From Alphaproteobacteria bacterium (GTDB lineage Bacteria > Pseudomonadota > Alphaproteobacteria > Rhodospirillales > Rhodospirillaceae): 8,501 bases of DNA. The notes beneath the pieces were generated by a model. That model saw only the letters and a list, made by a program, of their open reading frames with translations, made no database searches and was not told the origin of the DNA. Position 1 is the stretch's first letter, and every line of letters starts with the position of its first letter. Positions 1-7,030 of the stretch are shown piece by piece. Location: contig QKGW01000066.1 of NCBI GenBank assembly GCA_003250275.1, positions 1 to 8,501 of the forward strand, in the 5' to 3' direction. Position numbers and translations under genes: made by a program.

Positions 1-1
1 C

Positions 2-679
2 GCGCGCGAGGCGGCCGAGCAGAACAGCCTTTTCCGTGAGGTCGAGGACGACCTGCGCCACGAACGCCTGGTCAAGCTGTGGAAGCGCTACGGCGCGATG
101 GCGATCGCCGCCGCGGTGCTGATCGTGGTGGTGGTGGCGGGCTACCAGGTCCACAAGTCGATGCAGGACAGCGAGCGCATGGAGCAGGCGGCGACGCTCG
201 ACAAGGCCGAGGCGGCGCTGCGCGCGCGCGACGCCGACGGCGCGGTCAAGCTGCTCGCCGAGCTCGAAAAGACCGGCAACGACGGCTACCGTACCCTCGC
301 CCGCCTGCGCCACGCGAGCGTGCTGCTCGCCCAGAACAAGACCGCCGAGGCGCGCGAGCTGTTCGCCCAGGTCGCCTCCGACGCCGATGCGCTGCCCGCC
401 TACCGCGACCTCGCGGTGGTCCAGGACGCCCTCGCCGGGCTCGAGTCCGACGATCCCAAGGCGATCGAGGACAAGCTCCAGCCGCTCACCGTCGCGGGTC
501 ATCCGTGGCGTCACACCGCGCTCGAAATCTCGGCGCTGGCGATGGCGAAGCAGGGCGATCCGGCGCGCGCGGTCAAGGCGCTCGACGGCATTCTCGACGA
601 CCCCGACACCACCCCCGACCGGCGCGCGATGGTTCAGAGCCTGCGCACCGTGTTCGCGCGCGACGCCGCGAAGAAGTGA
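2..679 (+). CDS. YfgM-like membrane-anchored TPR-like protein (5' partial)
   Basis: The reading frame is open from the window edge to TGA at 677-679, so the true start lies upstream; 225 residues are visible. An internal ATG at 98 lies inside the membrane-anchor region and is unlikely to be the start. The visible part begins with a short cytoplasmic stretch (FREVEDDLRHERLVKLWKRY, about residues 11-30), then one hydrophobic segment (about 31-49, rich in A/V/I), then a long, mostly helical Ala/Leu/Glu-rich domain with TPR-like helix pairs. This architecture matches the YfgM/TPR_21 family: one N-terminal membrane anchor and a periplasmic TPR-like domain. In E. coli, YfgM is associated with the SecYEG translocon and periplasmic chaperones. 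The next two genes are bamB-like and der, as in E. coli, which supports the assignment. The family call is firm; the exact function in this organism is inferred. Confidence 0.85.
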   Translation, partial: AREAAEQNSLFREVEDDLRHERLVKLWKRYGAMAIAAAVLIVVVVAGYQVHKSMQDSERMEQAATLDKAEAALRARDADGAVKLLAELEKTGNDGYRTLARLRHASVLLAQNKTAEARELFAQVASDADALPAYRDLAVVQDALAGLESDDPKAIEDKLQPLTVAGHPWRHTALEISALAMAKQGDPARAVKALDGILDDPDTTPDRRAMVQSLRTVFARDAAKK

Positions 680-681
680 GG
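678..681 (+). promoter_or_regulatory. Ribosome binding site deciding the bamB start
   Basis: GAGG overlaps the stop codon of the upstream gene. Two adjacent ATG codons follow, at 685 and 688. The spacer is 3 nt to the first and 6 nt to the second, so the second ATG is better placed. The overlap with the upstream stop suggests translational coupling. Confidence 0.55.
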
Positions 682-687
682 ACGATG

Positions 688-2022
688 ATGCGTAAGGCGA
701 CGCTGAAGGCCGCGCTGTTCGCGGCGATGCTGCCGGTTCTCGCCGGTTGCGGCACCGACGAATGGTTCGGCGAGCCGGAAGCGCCGCCGCTACCCGGCAA
801 CCGCATCTCGGTGCTGGTGCACGACACCACGCTCTCGCCCGACCGCGCCGCGCAGAACGTCGAGATCCGCCTGCCCGCGCCCGAGCCGAACGCCGACTGG
901 CCGCAGACCGGCGGCCTCAGCCACCACGCGATGCAGCACCTCGCCGCGGGCAACGACCTCAAGCTCGCCTGGAGCGCCGGCATCGGCGCCGGCACCGACG
1001 CCGACAACCGCCTCGTCGCGCCGCCGGTGATCGCCGGCGGGCGCGTCTTCGCGATCGATTCGAACGCGCGCATCTCCGCCTACGACGCCGCCGACGGCAG
1101 CCGCCTGTGGCGCTTCGACCTGACTCCCGACGAGGACGAGGGCAGCGTCGTGCGCGGCGGCGGCATCGCCTACGACCAGGGCCGCCTGTTCGCTTCCACC
1201 GGCGTCGGCGGACTGTGGGCGCTCGATGCCAAGACCGGCGGTGCGTTCTGGAAGGTTCGCCTCGATGCGCCGATGCGCGCCGCGCCGACCGTCTACGGCG
1301 GCCGCGTGTTCGTCGTCACCGCGTCCAACCGCGTCGTCGCCTTCGCCGAACAGGACGGCGCCAAGCTCTGGGAATACACCGGCGCGGAAGAGGCCCAGGG
1401 CCTGCTCGGCGCGGCCAGCCCCGCCGCCGACCTCGGCGTCGTCGTCGTTGCGATGCGCTCGGGCGCGATCGCCGCGCTGCGCGTCGAGAACGGCTCGATG
1501 GCGTGGGAAGATTCGCTCGCGGGCGGCCGCCGCTCGTCGGGGATGATGTCGATCGGCGACATCAAGGCGCCGCCGGTGATCGCCGACGGCCGCGTCTACG
1601 CCACCGGCAACGCCGGCCTCACCGCCGCCATCGACCTGCGCACCGGCACCCGGGTGTGGGAGAAGGAAATCGGCGGCGTCGACATGCCCTGGGTGGCGGG
1701 CAACTTCCTCTTCATGCTCAGCACCAACAACGAAGTGCTCGCGCTCGAGGCGCGCTCCGGACGGGTCGTCTGGGTGACGCCGCTGTCGCTGTGGCTGCGC
1801 CCCGAAACCCGTGGCGGCCGGATCATCTGGACCGGCCCGATCCTCGCGGGCGACCGCCTGCTGCTCGCCGGCTCGCACGGCTACGCGGTGGCGATCTCGC
1901 CCTACGACGGCAAGGTGCTCGGCTACGAGAAACTGCCGGAAGGCGTGAGCCTGCCGCCGGTGGCCGCGGGGGGGACGGTTTACTTCCTCACCGACGATGC
2001 CGACATTCTCGCGTATCGTTAA
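688..2022 (+). CDS. bamB: BamB-like PQQ-repeat beta-propeller outer-membrane lipoprotein
   Basis: This 444-residue protein opens with a lipoprotein signal peptide: basic MRK, a hydrophobic core, then the lipobox LAGC with the acylated cysteine at residue 21. The rest is a chain of PQQ-like propeller repeats with the usual pattern of an aliphatic-Ala-aliphatic-D strand, a D/N-G turn and a Trp strand. Examples lie at about 128-144 (ISAYDAADGSRLWRFDL), 176-192, 216-230, 261-276, 312-328, 349-365 and 400-414, with a closing strand near 439-443, in keeping with an eight-bladed ring. BamB is the lipoprotein subunit of the BAM complex, which inserts beta-barrel proteins into the outer membrane. The order yfgM-like, bamB, der is that of E. 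coli. The ATG at 685, one codon earlier, is the alternative start. PQQ repeats also occur in quinoprotein dehydrogenases, but the length, the lipobox and the neighbours favour BamB. Confidence 0.87.
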   Translation: MRKATLKAALFAAMLPVLAGCGTDEWFGEPEAPPLPGNRISVLVHDTTLSPDRAAQNVEIRLPAPEPNADWPQTGGLSHHAMQHLAAGNDLKLAWSAGIGAGTDADNRLVAPPVIAGGRVFAIDSNARISAYDAADGSRLWRFDLTPDEDEGSVVRGGGIAYDQGRLFASTGVGGLWALDAKTGGAFWKVRLDAPMRAAPTVYGGRVFVVTASNRVVAFAEQDGAKLWEYTGAEEAQGLLGAASPAADLGVVVVAMRSGAIAALRVENGSMAWEDSLAGGRRSSGMMSIGDIKAPPVIADGRVYATGNAGLTAAIDLRTGTRVWEKEIGGVDMPWVAGNFLFMLSTNNEVLALEARSGRVVWVTPLSLWLRPETRGGRIIWTGPILAGDRLLLAGSHGYAVAISPYDGKVLGYEKLPEGVSLPPVAAGGTVYFLTDDADILAYR

Positions 2023-2037
2023 CGAAAGACACGCGCC

Positions 2038-3426
2038 ATGCTTACCGTCGCCATCGTCGGCCGGCCGAATGTCGGCAAGTCGACGCTGTTCAATCGTCTG
2101 ACCGGGTCGCGCTCGGCAATCGTCCACGACATGCCGGGCGTCACCCGTGACCGCCGCGAGGGCAACGCCAGCGTCGGCGACCTCACCTTCCGCCTCGTCG
2201 ACACCGCCGGTCTCGAAGACACCCGCGACGTCGACACCACCGAGGGGCGGATGCGCCAGCAGACCGATCTCGCGATCCGCACCGCCGACGTGGTGCTGAT
2301 GCTGATCGACGCGCGCGCCGGGGTGACGCCGCTCGACGCCCACTTCGCCGGGCTGCTGCGCCGCCAGTCGAAGCCGGTGATCCTCGTCGCCAACAAGTGC
2401 GAGGGCCGCTCCGGCCAGCCCGGTCTCTACGAGGCGTTCGGCCTCGGCCTCGGCGATCCGGTGCCGGTGTCCGCCGAGCACGGCGAGGGCATGGGCGATC
2501 TCTACGACGCCCTGCAGCCGTACGCCGACGCCGCGACCCCGCCGGTCGACGCGGACGCCGAGCCCGAGCCGGAACTGACCGAGGAGGAGGCCGAGGCGGC
2601 GCTGATCGCCAAGCCGATCTCGCTCGCTATCGTCGGGCGGCCGAACGTCGGCAAGTCGACCCTGGTCAACCGCCTGCTCGGCGAAGAGCGGATGCTCACC
2701 GGCCCCGAGGCCGGCCTCACCCGCGACGCGATCGCGAGCCCGTTCGAGTGGCGCGGCAAGCGCCTCACCCTGGTCGACACCGCGGGCCTGCGCAAGCGCG
2801 CCAAGATCGACGAAAGCGTCGAGAAGCTCTCCGCCCAGGACACCCTCAACGCGGTGCGCATGGCCAACGTCGTCGCGCTCGTGGTCGAGGTCGACGGCGT
2901 TCTCGACAAGCAGGACCTCACCATCGCCCGCCACGTCGTCGACGAGGGCCGCGCGCTGATCGTCGTCGTCAACAAGTGGGACATCGCGACGAGCAAGCCC
3001 GAGATCCTCGAAGAGCTAAAGCTCAAGCTCGCGCACGCGCTGCCGCAGGTGCGCGGGGTTCCCTTCGTCACCGTCTCGGCGCTGCGGAACCAGGGCCTCG
3101 ACCGGATGATGGAGACGGTCTACCAGATCTACGAGCTTTGGAACCGCCGCGTCCCGACCCGGCCGTTGAACGACTGGCTGCGCGAGATGACCGAGCGCCA
3201 TCCGCCGCCGATGGGCGGCCTCGGCCGCCGCCTGCGGGTGCGCTACATCACCCAGGCGAAGATCCGCCCGCCGACCTTCGTCGCCTTCGTCAGCCGCGTC
3301 GCCGACATGCCGGACAGCTACGCCCGCTACCTCGTCAACGGCCTGCGCGACGCCTTCGGCCTCGAAGGCGTGCCGATCCGCCTGCTGCTCAGGCAGGGCA
3401 AGAACCCCTACGCCGACAAGAACTGA
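2038..3426 (+). CDS. der: Ribosome biogenesis GTPase Der (EngA)
   Basis: This 462-residue protein has the diagnostic tandem GTPase layout of Der, which acts in 50S ribosomal subunit maturation. Domain 1 has the P-loop GRPNVGKS at 8-15, a switch-I threonine in VTRDR (35-39), DTAG at 55-58 and NKCE at 119-122. An acidic linker (about 170-187, rich in E, D and A) leads to domain 2, with P-loop GRPNVGKS at 200-207, LTRDA near 227, DTAG at 247-250 and NKWD at 312-315. The C-terminal KH-like domain spans about 365-455 and contains a basic stretch (GRRLRVRYITQAKIRPP, 396-412). The G4 motif of domain 1 ends in Glu rather than Asp, which as I recall is usual in alphaproteobacterial Der. Length is normal and nothing is broken. 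The gene starts 15 nt after bamB without a strong Shine-Dalgarno sequence, and it is the last gene before a terminator. Confidence 0.98.
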   Translation: MLTVAIVGRPNVGKSTLFNRLTGSRSAIVHDMPGVTRDRREGNASVGDLTFRLVDTAGLEDTRDVDTTEGRMRQQTDLAIRTADVVLMLIDARAGVTPLDAHFAGLLRRQSKPVILVANKCEGRSGQPGLYEAFGLGLGDPVPVSAEHGEGMGDLYDALQPYADAATPPVDADAEPEPELTEEEAEAALIAKPISLAIVGRPNVGKSTLVNRLLGEERMLTGPEAGLTRDAIASPFEWRGKRLTLVDTAGLRKRAKIDESVEKLSAQDTLNAVRMANVVALVVEVDGVLDKQDLTIARHVVDEGRALIVVVNKWDIATSKPEILEELKLKLAHALPQVRGVPFVTVSALRNQGLDRMMETVYQIYELWNRRVPTRPLNDWLREMTERHPPPMGGLGRRLRVRYITQAKIRPPTFVAFVSRVADMPDSYARYLVNGLRDAFGLEGVPIRLLLRQGKNPYADKN

Positions 3427-3445
3427 GGCTGTGGTTTTCCGATCG

Positions 3446-3476
3446 AACCCCCGGCATCCCCCGGGGGTTTGATTTT
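3446..3476 (+). terminator. Rho-independent terminator after der
   Basis: A 9-bp perfect stem (AACCCCCGG at 3446-3454 pairing with CCGGGGGTT at 3461-3469) with a 6-nt loop is followed by a T-rich tail (TTTGATTTT, counted from 3468). It lies 19 nt after the der stop and ends the + strand operon. Read from the other strand the hairpin has no immediate T run, so it looks one-directional, and it lies just beyond the stop codon of the convergent gene. The 56-nt gap between the two operons holds nothing else that I can see. Confidence 0.88.
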
Positions 3477-3482
3477 GCGCGC

Positions 3483-4130
3483 CTACTTCCGCACGCTGCG
3501 CGGGTCGATCGGGTCGAGCTGGCAGAAGCCGTAGGGGCCGAGGTCGAAGTGGAAGTGGTCGCGGTGGGCGGCGTCGGAATCCGGGCCGAGCACGCCCGCG
3601 AACAGGGTGCACGCGCCCTGGCCGACCTGCTTGAGGAACTCCGCCTCGGCGTCGTGGCCGTTCCAGTTGCGTGTCACCGAGACGCGCTCGCCCGAAGCGG
3701 TCTCGAACACGCCGATGTCGATCGCGTTGGCGCGCGCGTGTTCGCTCATCCGGCTGCGCTTGCCGGTGGCGCGACGGCAGGCGTAGGTGCCGTAGTGGTG
3801 CAGGATCACCACCGGCGAGTGCAGGGTCCGCTCCGCCGCGGGCTGCACGAAGATCCCCTCGAACGCCGAGAGCTGTTCCGCGAGCGCGCAGGTCATCACC
3901 GCCGGGGTCGAGAGCTTCGCCTGGCCGACGCGGCTGACCTTCACCGCGCCCCGGATCGGGCAGCTCGACGAGCCGCCGTCGGGCACCGGCTCGAACTCGA
4001 TGTCGTAGGTCGCGAGCCGCGCCATGCAGTCGCCGGGCGGGCCGACGTAGGGGGTCGGTTCGGGGGGCGGGGCGGCGCACGCCGCGAGCCACAGGAACGG
4101 GACGAGGGGGGCGAGGCGCAGCCGCCTCAC
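3483..4130 (-). CDS. Extensin-like family lipoprotein, putative M15-type metallopeptidase fold
   Basis: This 215-residue protein resembles the bacterial extensin-like C-terminal family (Pfam Extensin-like_C). I chose the GTG at 4130. It overlaps the stop of the upstream SDR gene as GTGA, and it gives a clean lipoprotein signal: VRRLR, a hydrophobic core, then the lipobox LAAC with the acylated cysteine at residue 18, followed by a Pro-rich spacer. Frame-open sequence further upstream lies inside the SDR gene. The mature part has six cysteines (C35, C57, C81, C118, C174, C203) that could form disulfides. It contains SEHARANAID (129-138), which fits the S-x-H-x2-G-x-A-x-D zinc-site pattern of M15 D,D-peptidases except at the glycine, and HRDHFHFD (189-196). 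H131, D138 and H192 or H194 are therefore candidate metal ligands. A cell-envelope role, possibly on peptidoglycan, is inference; no activity is established by the sequence. The stop is TAG, just past the terminator of the convergent operon. Confidence 0.83.
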   Translation of the reverse strand: MRRLRLAPLVPFLWLAACAAPPPEPTPYVGPPGDCMARLATYDIEFEPVPDGGSSSCPIRGAVKVSRVGQAKLSTPAVMTCALAEQLSAFEGIFVQPAAERTLHSPVVILHHYGTYACRRATGKRSRMSEHARANAIDIGVFETASGERVSVTRNWNGHDAEAEFLKQVGQGACTLFAGVLGPDSDAAHRDHFHFDLGPYGFCQLDPIDPRSVRK

Positions 4131-4849
4131 GCCGCCACCATCGCGACGATCTCGCCGTTGCGGTCGCATTCCGGGGAGGCCAGGTGGAGGAAGGTGGGGA
4201 GAAGCGCCTCGGGCGCGGTCAGCGCCGCCGGGTCCTCGCCGGGGAAGGCCTCGGCGCGCATCCGCGTGCGCACCGCGTGCGGTTCGACGAGGTTGACGCG
4301 CACCGCGGTGGTTGCGGCGATTTCCGCCGCGTAGGTGCGCACCATGGTTTCCAGCGCCGCCTTGGTCATCGCGTACGGCCCCCAGTAGGCGGTGGCGGCG
4401 CGCGCGGCGGCGGAGGTGACGAAGATCGCGCGGCCCGCGTCGGAGCGGCGCAGCAGCGGATCGGCGGCGCGCAGCAGACGCCACTGCGCGGTGACGTTGA
4501 GCGCGACGAGGCGCTGGAACGCGGGCGGGTCGATGTGGGTGACCGGCTGCAAGCCGCCGAGCTGCGCGGCGCACGCGGCGAGCGCGTCGAGACGGCCGAA
4601 GCGCTGCGCGATCAGCCCGGCCATCTGGTCGATGCGGTCGAAGTCGGCGAGGTCGAAGGGCGCGAGCACCAGCGGCGGCAGGCCGAGCGACTGGACCTCG
4701 TCGTCGAGTTCGGTCAGCGCCCCTTCGGTGCGCGCCACCGCCACCACCGTCGCCCCGGCGACCGCGAACCCGCGCGCCACCGCGCGGCCGATGCCGCGCG
4801 ACGCGCCGGTGACGAGGGCGACGCGGCCGAGGAGGGGGCGCCCGCTCAT
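4127..4849 (-). CDS. YciK-like short-chain dehydrogenase/reductase (SDR)
   Basis: This 240-residue protein is a classical SDR with a single Rossmann fold. It has the glycine motif TGASRGIG (14-21), Arg40 at the end of strand beta-2 (a hint of NADP preference), D66-L67, and the catalytic set N118, S146, Y159 and K163 (YAMTK). The C-terminal half (SDAG at 136-139, MRAEAFPGEDP at 197-207) resembles E. coli YciK, an SDR of unclear substrate. The usual NNAG motif after beta-4 is replaced by ACAAQ (92-96), so the stretch that normally stabilises the central sheet is atypical. The ATG lies 4 nt after the purF stop, with A/G-rich sequence at the end of purF that could act as its ribosome binding site. 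Its own stop overlaps the start of the next gene. Co-transcription with purF and radA looks likely. The substrate cannot be read from the sequence, and a direct role in purine synthesis is not implied. Confidence 0.9.
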   Translation of the reverse strand: MSGRPLLGRVALVTGASRGIGRAVARGFAVAGATVVAVARTEGALTELDDEVQSLGLPPLVLAPFDLADFDRIDQMAGLIAQRFGRLDALAACAAQLGGLQPVTHIDPPAFQRLVALNVTAQWRLLRAADPLLRRSDAGRAIFVTSAAARAATAYWGPYAMTKAALETMVRTYAAEIAATTAVRVNLVEPHAVRTRMRAEAFPGEDPAALTAPEALLPTFLHLASPECDRNGEIVAMVAA

Positions 4850-4853
4850 CGGC

Positions 4854-6335
4854 CTACTTCTTCGCCGAGGCGCGCTCGACGAGCACGCTCGGCCGCGACA
4901 GCAGGTTGTGGTCGTGGTCGGTGAGTTCGAGCGGGTAGTCGCCGGAGAAGCAGGCGTCGCAGTACTGCGGGTGCTTGGCGTCGCGGTCGGCGTCGGCGAC
5001 GGCGCGGTAGAGGCCGTCCATCGAGACGAAGGCGAGGCTGTCGCAGCCGATCGCCTCGGCCATCTGCGCCTCGGTCATCTGCGCCGCCATCAGGTGCTCG
5101 CGCTCCGGCGTATCGATGCCGTAGAAGCACGGGTACGCGGTCGGCGGCGAGGAAATCCGCATGTGCACCTCGGACGCGCCGGCGTGGCGCATCATGTCGA
5201 CGATCTTCTTCGAGGTGGTGCCGCGCACGATCGAGTCGTCGACGAGGATGATCCGCTTGCCCTTGATGATCTCGGCGTTGGGGCTGTGCTTGAGCTTGAC
5301 CCCGAGGTGCCGGATCGCGTCGGTCGGCTGAATGAAGGTGCGGCCGACGTAGTGGTTGCGGATGATGCCGAGCTCGAACGGAATCCCCGAGGCCTGCGCG
5401 TAGCCGAGCGCCGCGGGCACGCCCGAATCCGGCACCGGAATGACGAGGTCGGCCTCGACCGGCCTCTCGTGCGCGAGTTCCGCACCGATGCGCTTGCGCG
5501 CGTCGTAGACGCCCTTGCCGTCCATCACGCTGTCGGGACGGGCGAAGTAGATGTACTCGAAGATGCAGAGGCGCTGCGGCGTCTCGCGGAACGGCTTCTG
5601 CGAGTGCAGGCCGTCCTTGTCGATGATGATCGCCTCGCCCGGCTCGACGTCGCGGATGAAGTCCGCGCCGATGATGTCGAGCGCGCAGGTCTCGGAGGCG
5701 ATGATGTAGGCGTCGCCGAGCTTGCCGAGCACCAGCGGACGCACGCCCGCCGGATCGCGCACGCCGATCATCGCCTCGGGCGAAAGCATCACCAGCGAAT
5801 ACGCGCCCTTGACCTGGCGCAGCGCGTCGATCACCCGCTGCGGGATCGAGGCTTCGAGGCTGGTGGCGATGAGGTGGACGATCACCTCGGTGTCGGAGGT
5901 CGACTGGAACAGGCAGCCGCGGCGGATCAACAGGCGGCGCAGCGTCATCGCGTTGGTGAGGTTGCCGTTGTGGGCGATCGCGAAGCCGCCGCTCTCGAAC
6001 TCGGCGAACAGCGGCTGGACGTTGCGCAGGATCGTCTCGCCGGTGGTGGAGTAGCGCACGTGGCCGATCGCGCTGTCGCCCGCGAGCGCGTTGATCACCG
6101 ATTCCTGGGCGAAGGTGGTGGCGACGTGGCCCATGCCCTTGTGGGCGTTGAAGCGTTCGCCGTCGCGCGCGACGATGCCCGCGGCCTCCTGGCCGCGGTG
6201 CTGCAGCGCGTGCAGGCCCAAGGTGGTGAGACGCGCGGCGTCGGGGGTGCCGTAAACGCCGAAGACCCCGCATTCCTCCTTGAGCTTGTCGTCGTCGAAG
6301 GGATTGGTGGTCAGGCACTCAGCGCAAGCAGTCAT
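4854..6335 (-). CDS. purF: Amidophosphoribosyltransferase (Fe-S type)
   Basis: This 493-residue enzyme converts PRPP and glutamine to phosphoribosylamine, the committed step of de novo purine synthesis, in the cytoplasm. The N-terminal Ntn glutaminase domain begins at Cys22 (ECGVFGVYG), the expected nucleophile after propeptide removal. It carries HALQHRGQE (42-50), GHVRYSTTG (91-99) and HNGNLTN (122-128). The phosphoribosyltransferase domain has the PRPP loop ILVDDSIVRGTT (363-374). Cysteines C257, C403, C459 and C462 match the four ligands of the [4Fe-4S] cluster of the B. subtilis-type enzyme, which lends oxygen sensitivity and is absent from E. coli PurF. The start is well fixed: an in-frame TGA lies nine bases ahead of the ATG, and no other start codon precedes Cys22. 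This leaves a 21-residue leader, longer than the 11 residues of B. subtilis, containing C4-x-x-C7. The ribosome binding site is weak. The gene sits 23 nt after cvpA, the purF partner also seen in E. coli. Confidence 0.98.
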   Translation of the reverse strand: MTACAECLTTNPFDDDKLKEECGVFGVYGTPDAARLTTLGLHALQHRGQEAAGIVARDGERFNAHKGMGHVATTFAQESVINALAGDSAIGHVRYSTTGETILRNVQPLFAEFESGGFAIAHNGNLTNAMTLRRLLIRRGCLFQSTSDTEVIVHLIATSLEASIPQRVIDALRQVKGAYSLVMLSPEAMIGVRDPAGVRPLVLGKLGDAYIIASETCALDIIGADFIRDVEPGEAIIIDKDGLHSQKPFRETPQRLCIFEYIYFARPDSVMDGKGVYDARKRIGAELAHERPVEADLVIPVPDSGVPAALGYAQASGIPFELGIIRNHYVGRTFIQPTDAIRHLGVKLKHSPNAEIIKGKRIILVDDSIVRGTTSKKIVDMMRHAGASEVHMRISSPPTAYPCFYGIDTPEREHLMAAQMTEAQMAEAIGCDSLAFVSMDGLYRAVADADRDAKHPQYCDACFSGDYPLELTDHDHNLLSRPSVLVERASAKK

Positions 6336-6358
6336 CCAGGGTCACTCTCACACGATGG

Positions 6359-7030
6359 TTAGCGGTTGGCGTCGATCAGCCGGTTCATTTCGCGGCGCTG
6401 GTCTTCGCCGTAGCCTTGCGGCGCGTCGCCGCTCGGGGTCTGGGGCGTCGGCGCGCTCCACGAGCGCACGGTGCGCTCGATCGCGAGCGCATCCTCGGTG
6501 GAGCGCTTCGCCGCGCTGGCCTTGTGGGCGAGATCGGAGCCGATCAGGTCGTCCGGCGCCCAGCCGATCAGGGTGTTCGAGATCGCGACGATCCAGGGCG
6601 TGGTCTTGGCGCCCTTCATCCATCCGGGCGGGCCGTCGAGGTCGAGCATCCAGATCATCACGATGTAGGCGAGCGACACCAGCAGCACGCCGCGCACCAG
6701 GCCGAAGACGAAGCCGAGCGCGCGGTCGACCGGCGACAACACGCTCACCCGCACGCCGGCGGAAACCGCGCGCACGACCAGCGAGGTGACGATCATCGTG
6801 CCGATGAACAGCACCGCGGCGGCGGCGGCGTCGGCAAGGGTCTGCTGCGAGATCATCGCGCGGAAATAGGGGCGCAGGATCGGCAGGCCGAAGATCACCG
6901 CGCCGATCGAAACCACCCAGGCGATGATCGAGAGCGCCTGATGGGTGAAGCCGCGCAGCAGCGCCAGGAGACCCGACAGCAGCACTACCACGAGCACCGC
7001 GATGTCGAACATGGGCAGGGAGTTGCTCAC
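6359..7030 (-). CDS. cvpA: CvpA family inner-membrane protein
   Basis: This 223-residue protein has four predicted membrane helices, at about 8-26, 33-52, 66-87 and 105-128. Conserved-looking CvpA features include the polar turn LLRGFTHQ (24-31) after helix 1 and SPVDRALGFVFGLVRG (99-114) leading into helix 4. In E. coli, cvpA lies upstream of purF and was named for its need in colicin V production; its molecular role is still unsettled and has been linked to envelope stress tolerance. The start is GTG, directly after the radA stop codon and preceded by a strong GAGGAG site; an ATG six codons later (7012) has no such site. The cytoplasmic tail after residue 130 ends in a charged helix (GEDQRREMNRLIDANR, 208-223) after a Pro-rich linker. 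The gene is probably co-transcribed and translationally coupled with radA and purF. Confidence 0.93.
   Translation of the reverse strand: MSNSLPMFDIAVLVVVLLSGLLALLRGFTHQALSIIAWVVSIGAVIFGLPILRPYFRAMISQQTLADAAAAAVLFIGTMIVTSLVVRAVSAGVRVSVLSPVDRALGFVFGLVRGVLLVSLAYIVMIWMLDLDGPPGWMKGAKTTPWIVAISNTLIGWAPDDLIGSDLAHKASAAKRSTEDALAIERTVRSWSAPTPQTPSGDAPQGYGEDQRREMNRLIDANR

Noticed and set aside
79..687. An N-terminal extension of the BamB frame back to the ATG at 79
   Set aside because: This stretch is out of frame with the upstream YfgM-like gene that overlies it, is Arg/Gly-rich, and would hide the lipobox signal peptide.
790..2934. A 714-codon open frame antisense to bamB and der
   Set aside because: It lies opposite two well-recognised genes, and its translation is an R/G/A/V/D-rich low-complexity sequence with no domain. 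Long antisense frames are expected in GC-rich DNA with strong third-position GC.
2397..4334. A 645-codon + strand open frame running through the end of der and across the convergent genes
   Set aside because: It is out of frame with der, crosses a strong terminator, and has the Arg/Ala/Pro-rich composition of a shadow frame.
3483..4574. A longer version of the extensin-like gene starting at 4574
   Set aside because: The extra 148 codons lie inside the SDR gene, are Arg/Ala-rich, and would bury the lipoprotein signal. The GTG at 4130 gives a proper signal peptide and a GTGA overlap.
4392..6362. A 656-codon + strand open frame opposite the SDR gene and purF
   Set aside because: purF is unmistakable on the other strand. 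The antisense translation is biased in composition and shows no motif.
7010..7012. ATG at 7012 as the cvpA start
   Set aside because: It has no ribosome binding site, whereas the GTG at 7030 has GAGGAG at 6-nt spacing and directly follows the radA stop.
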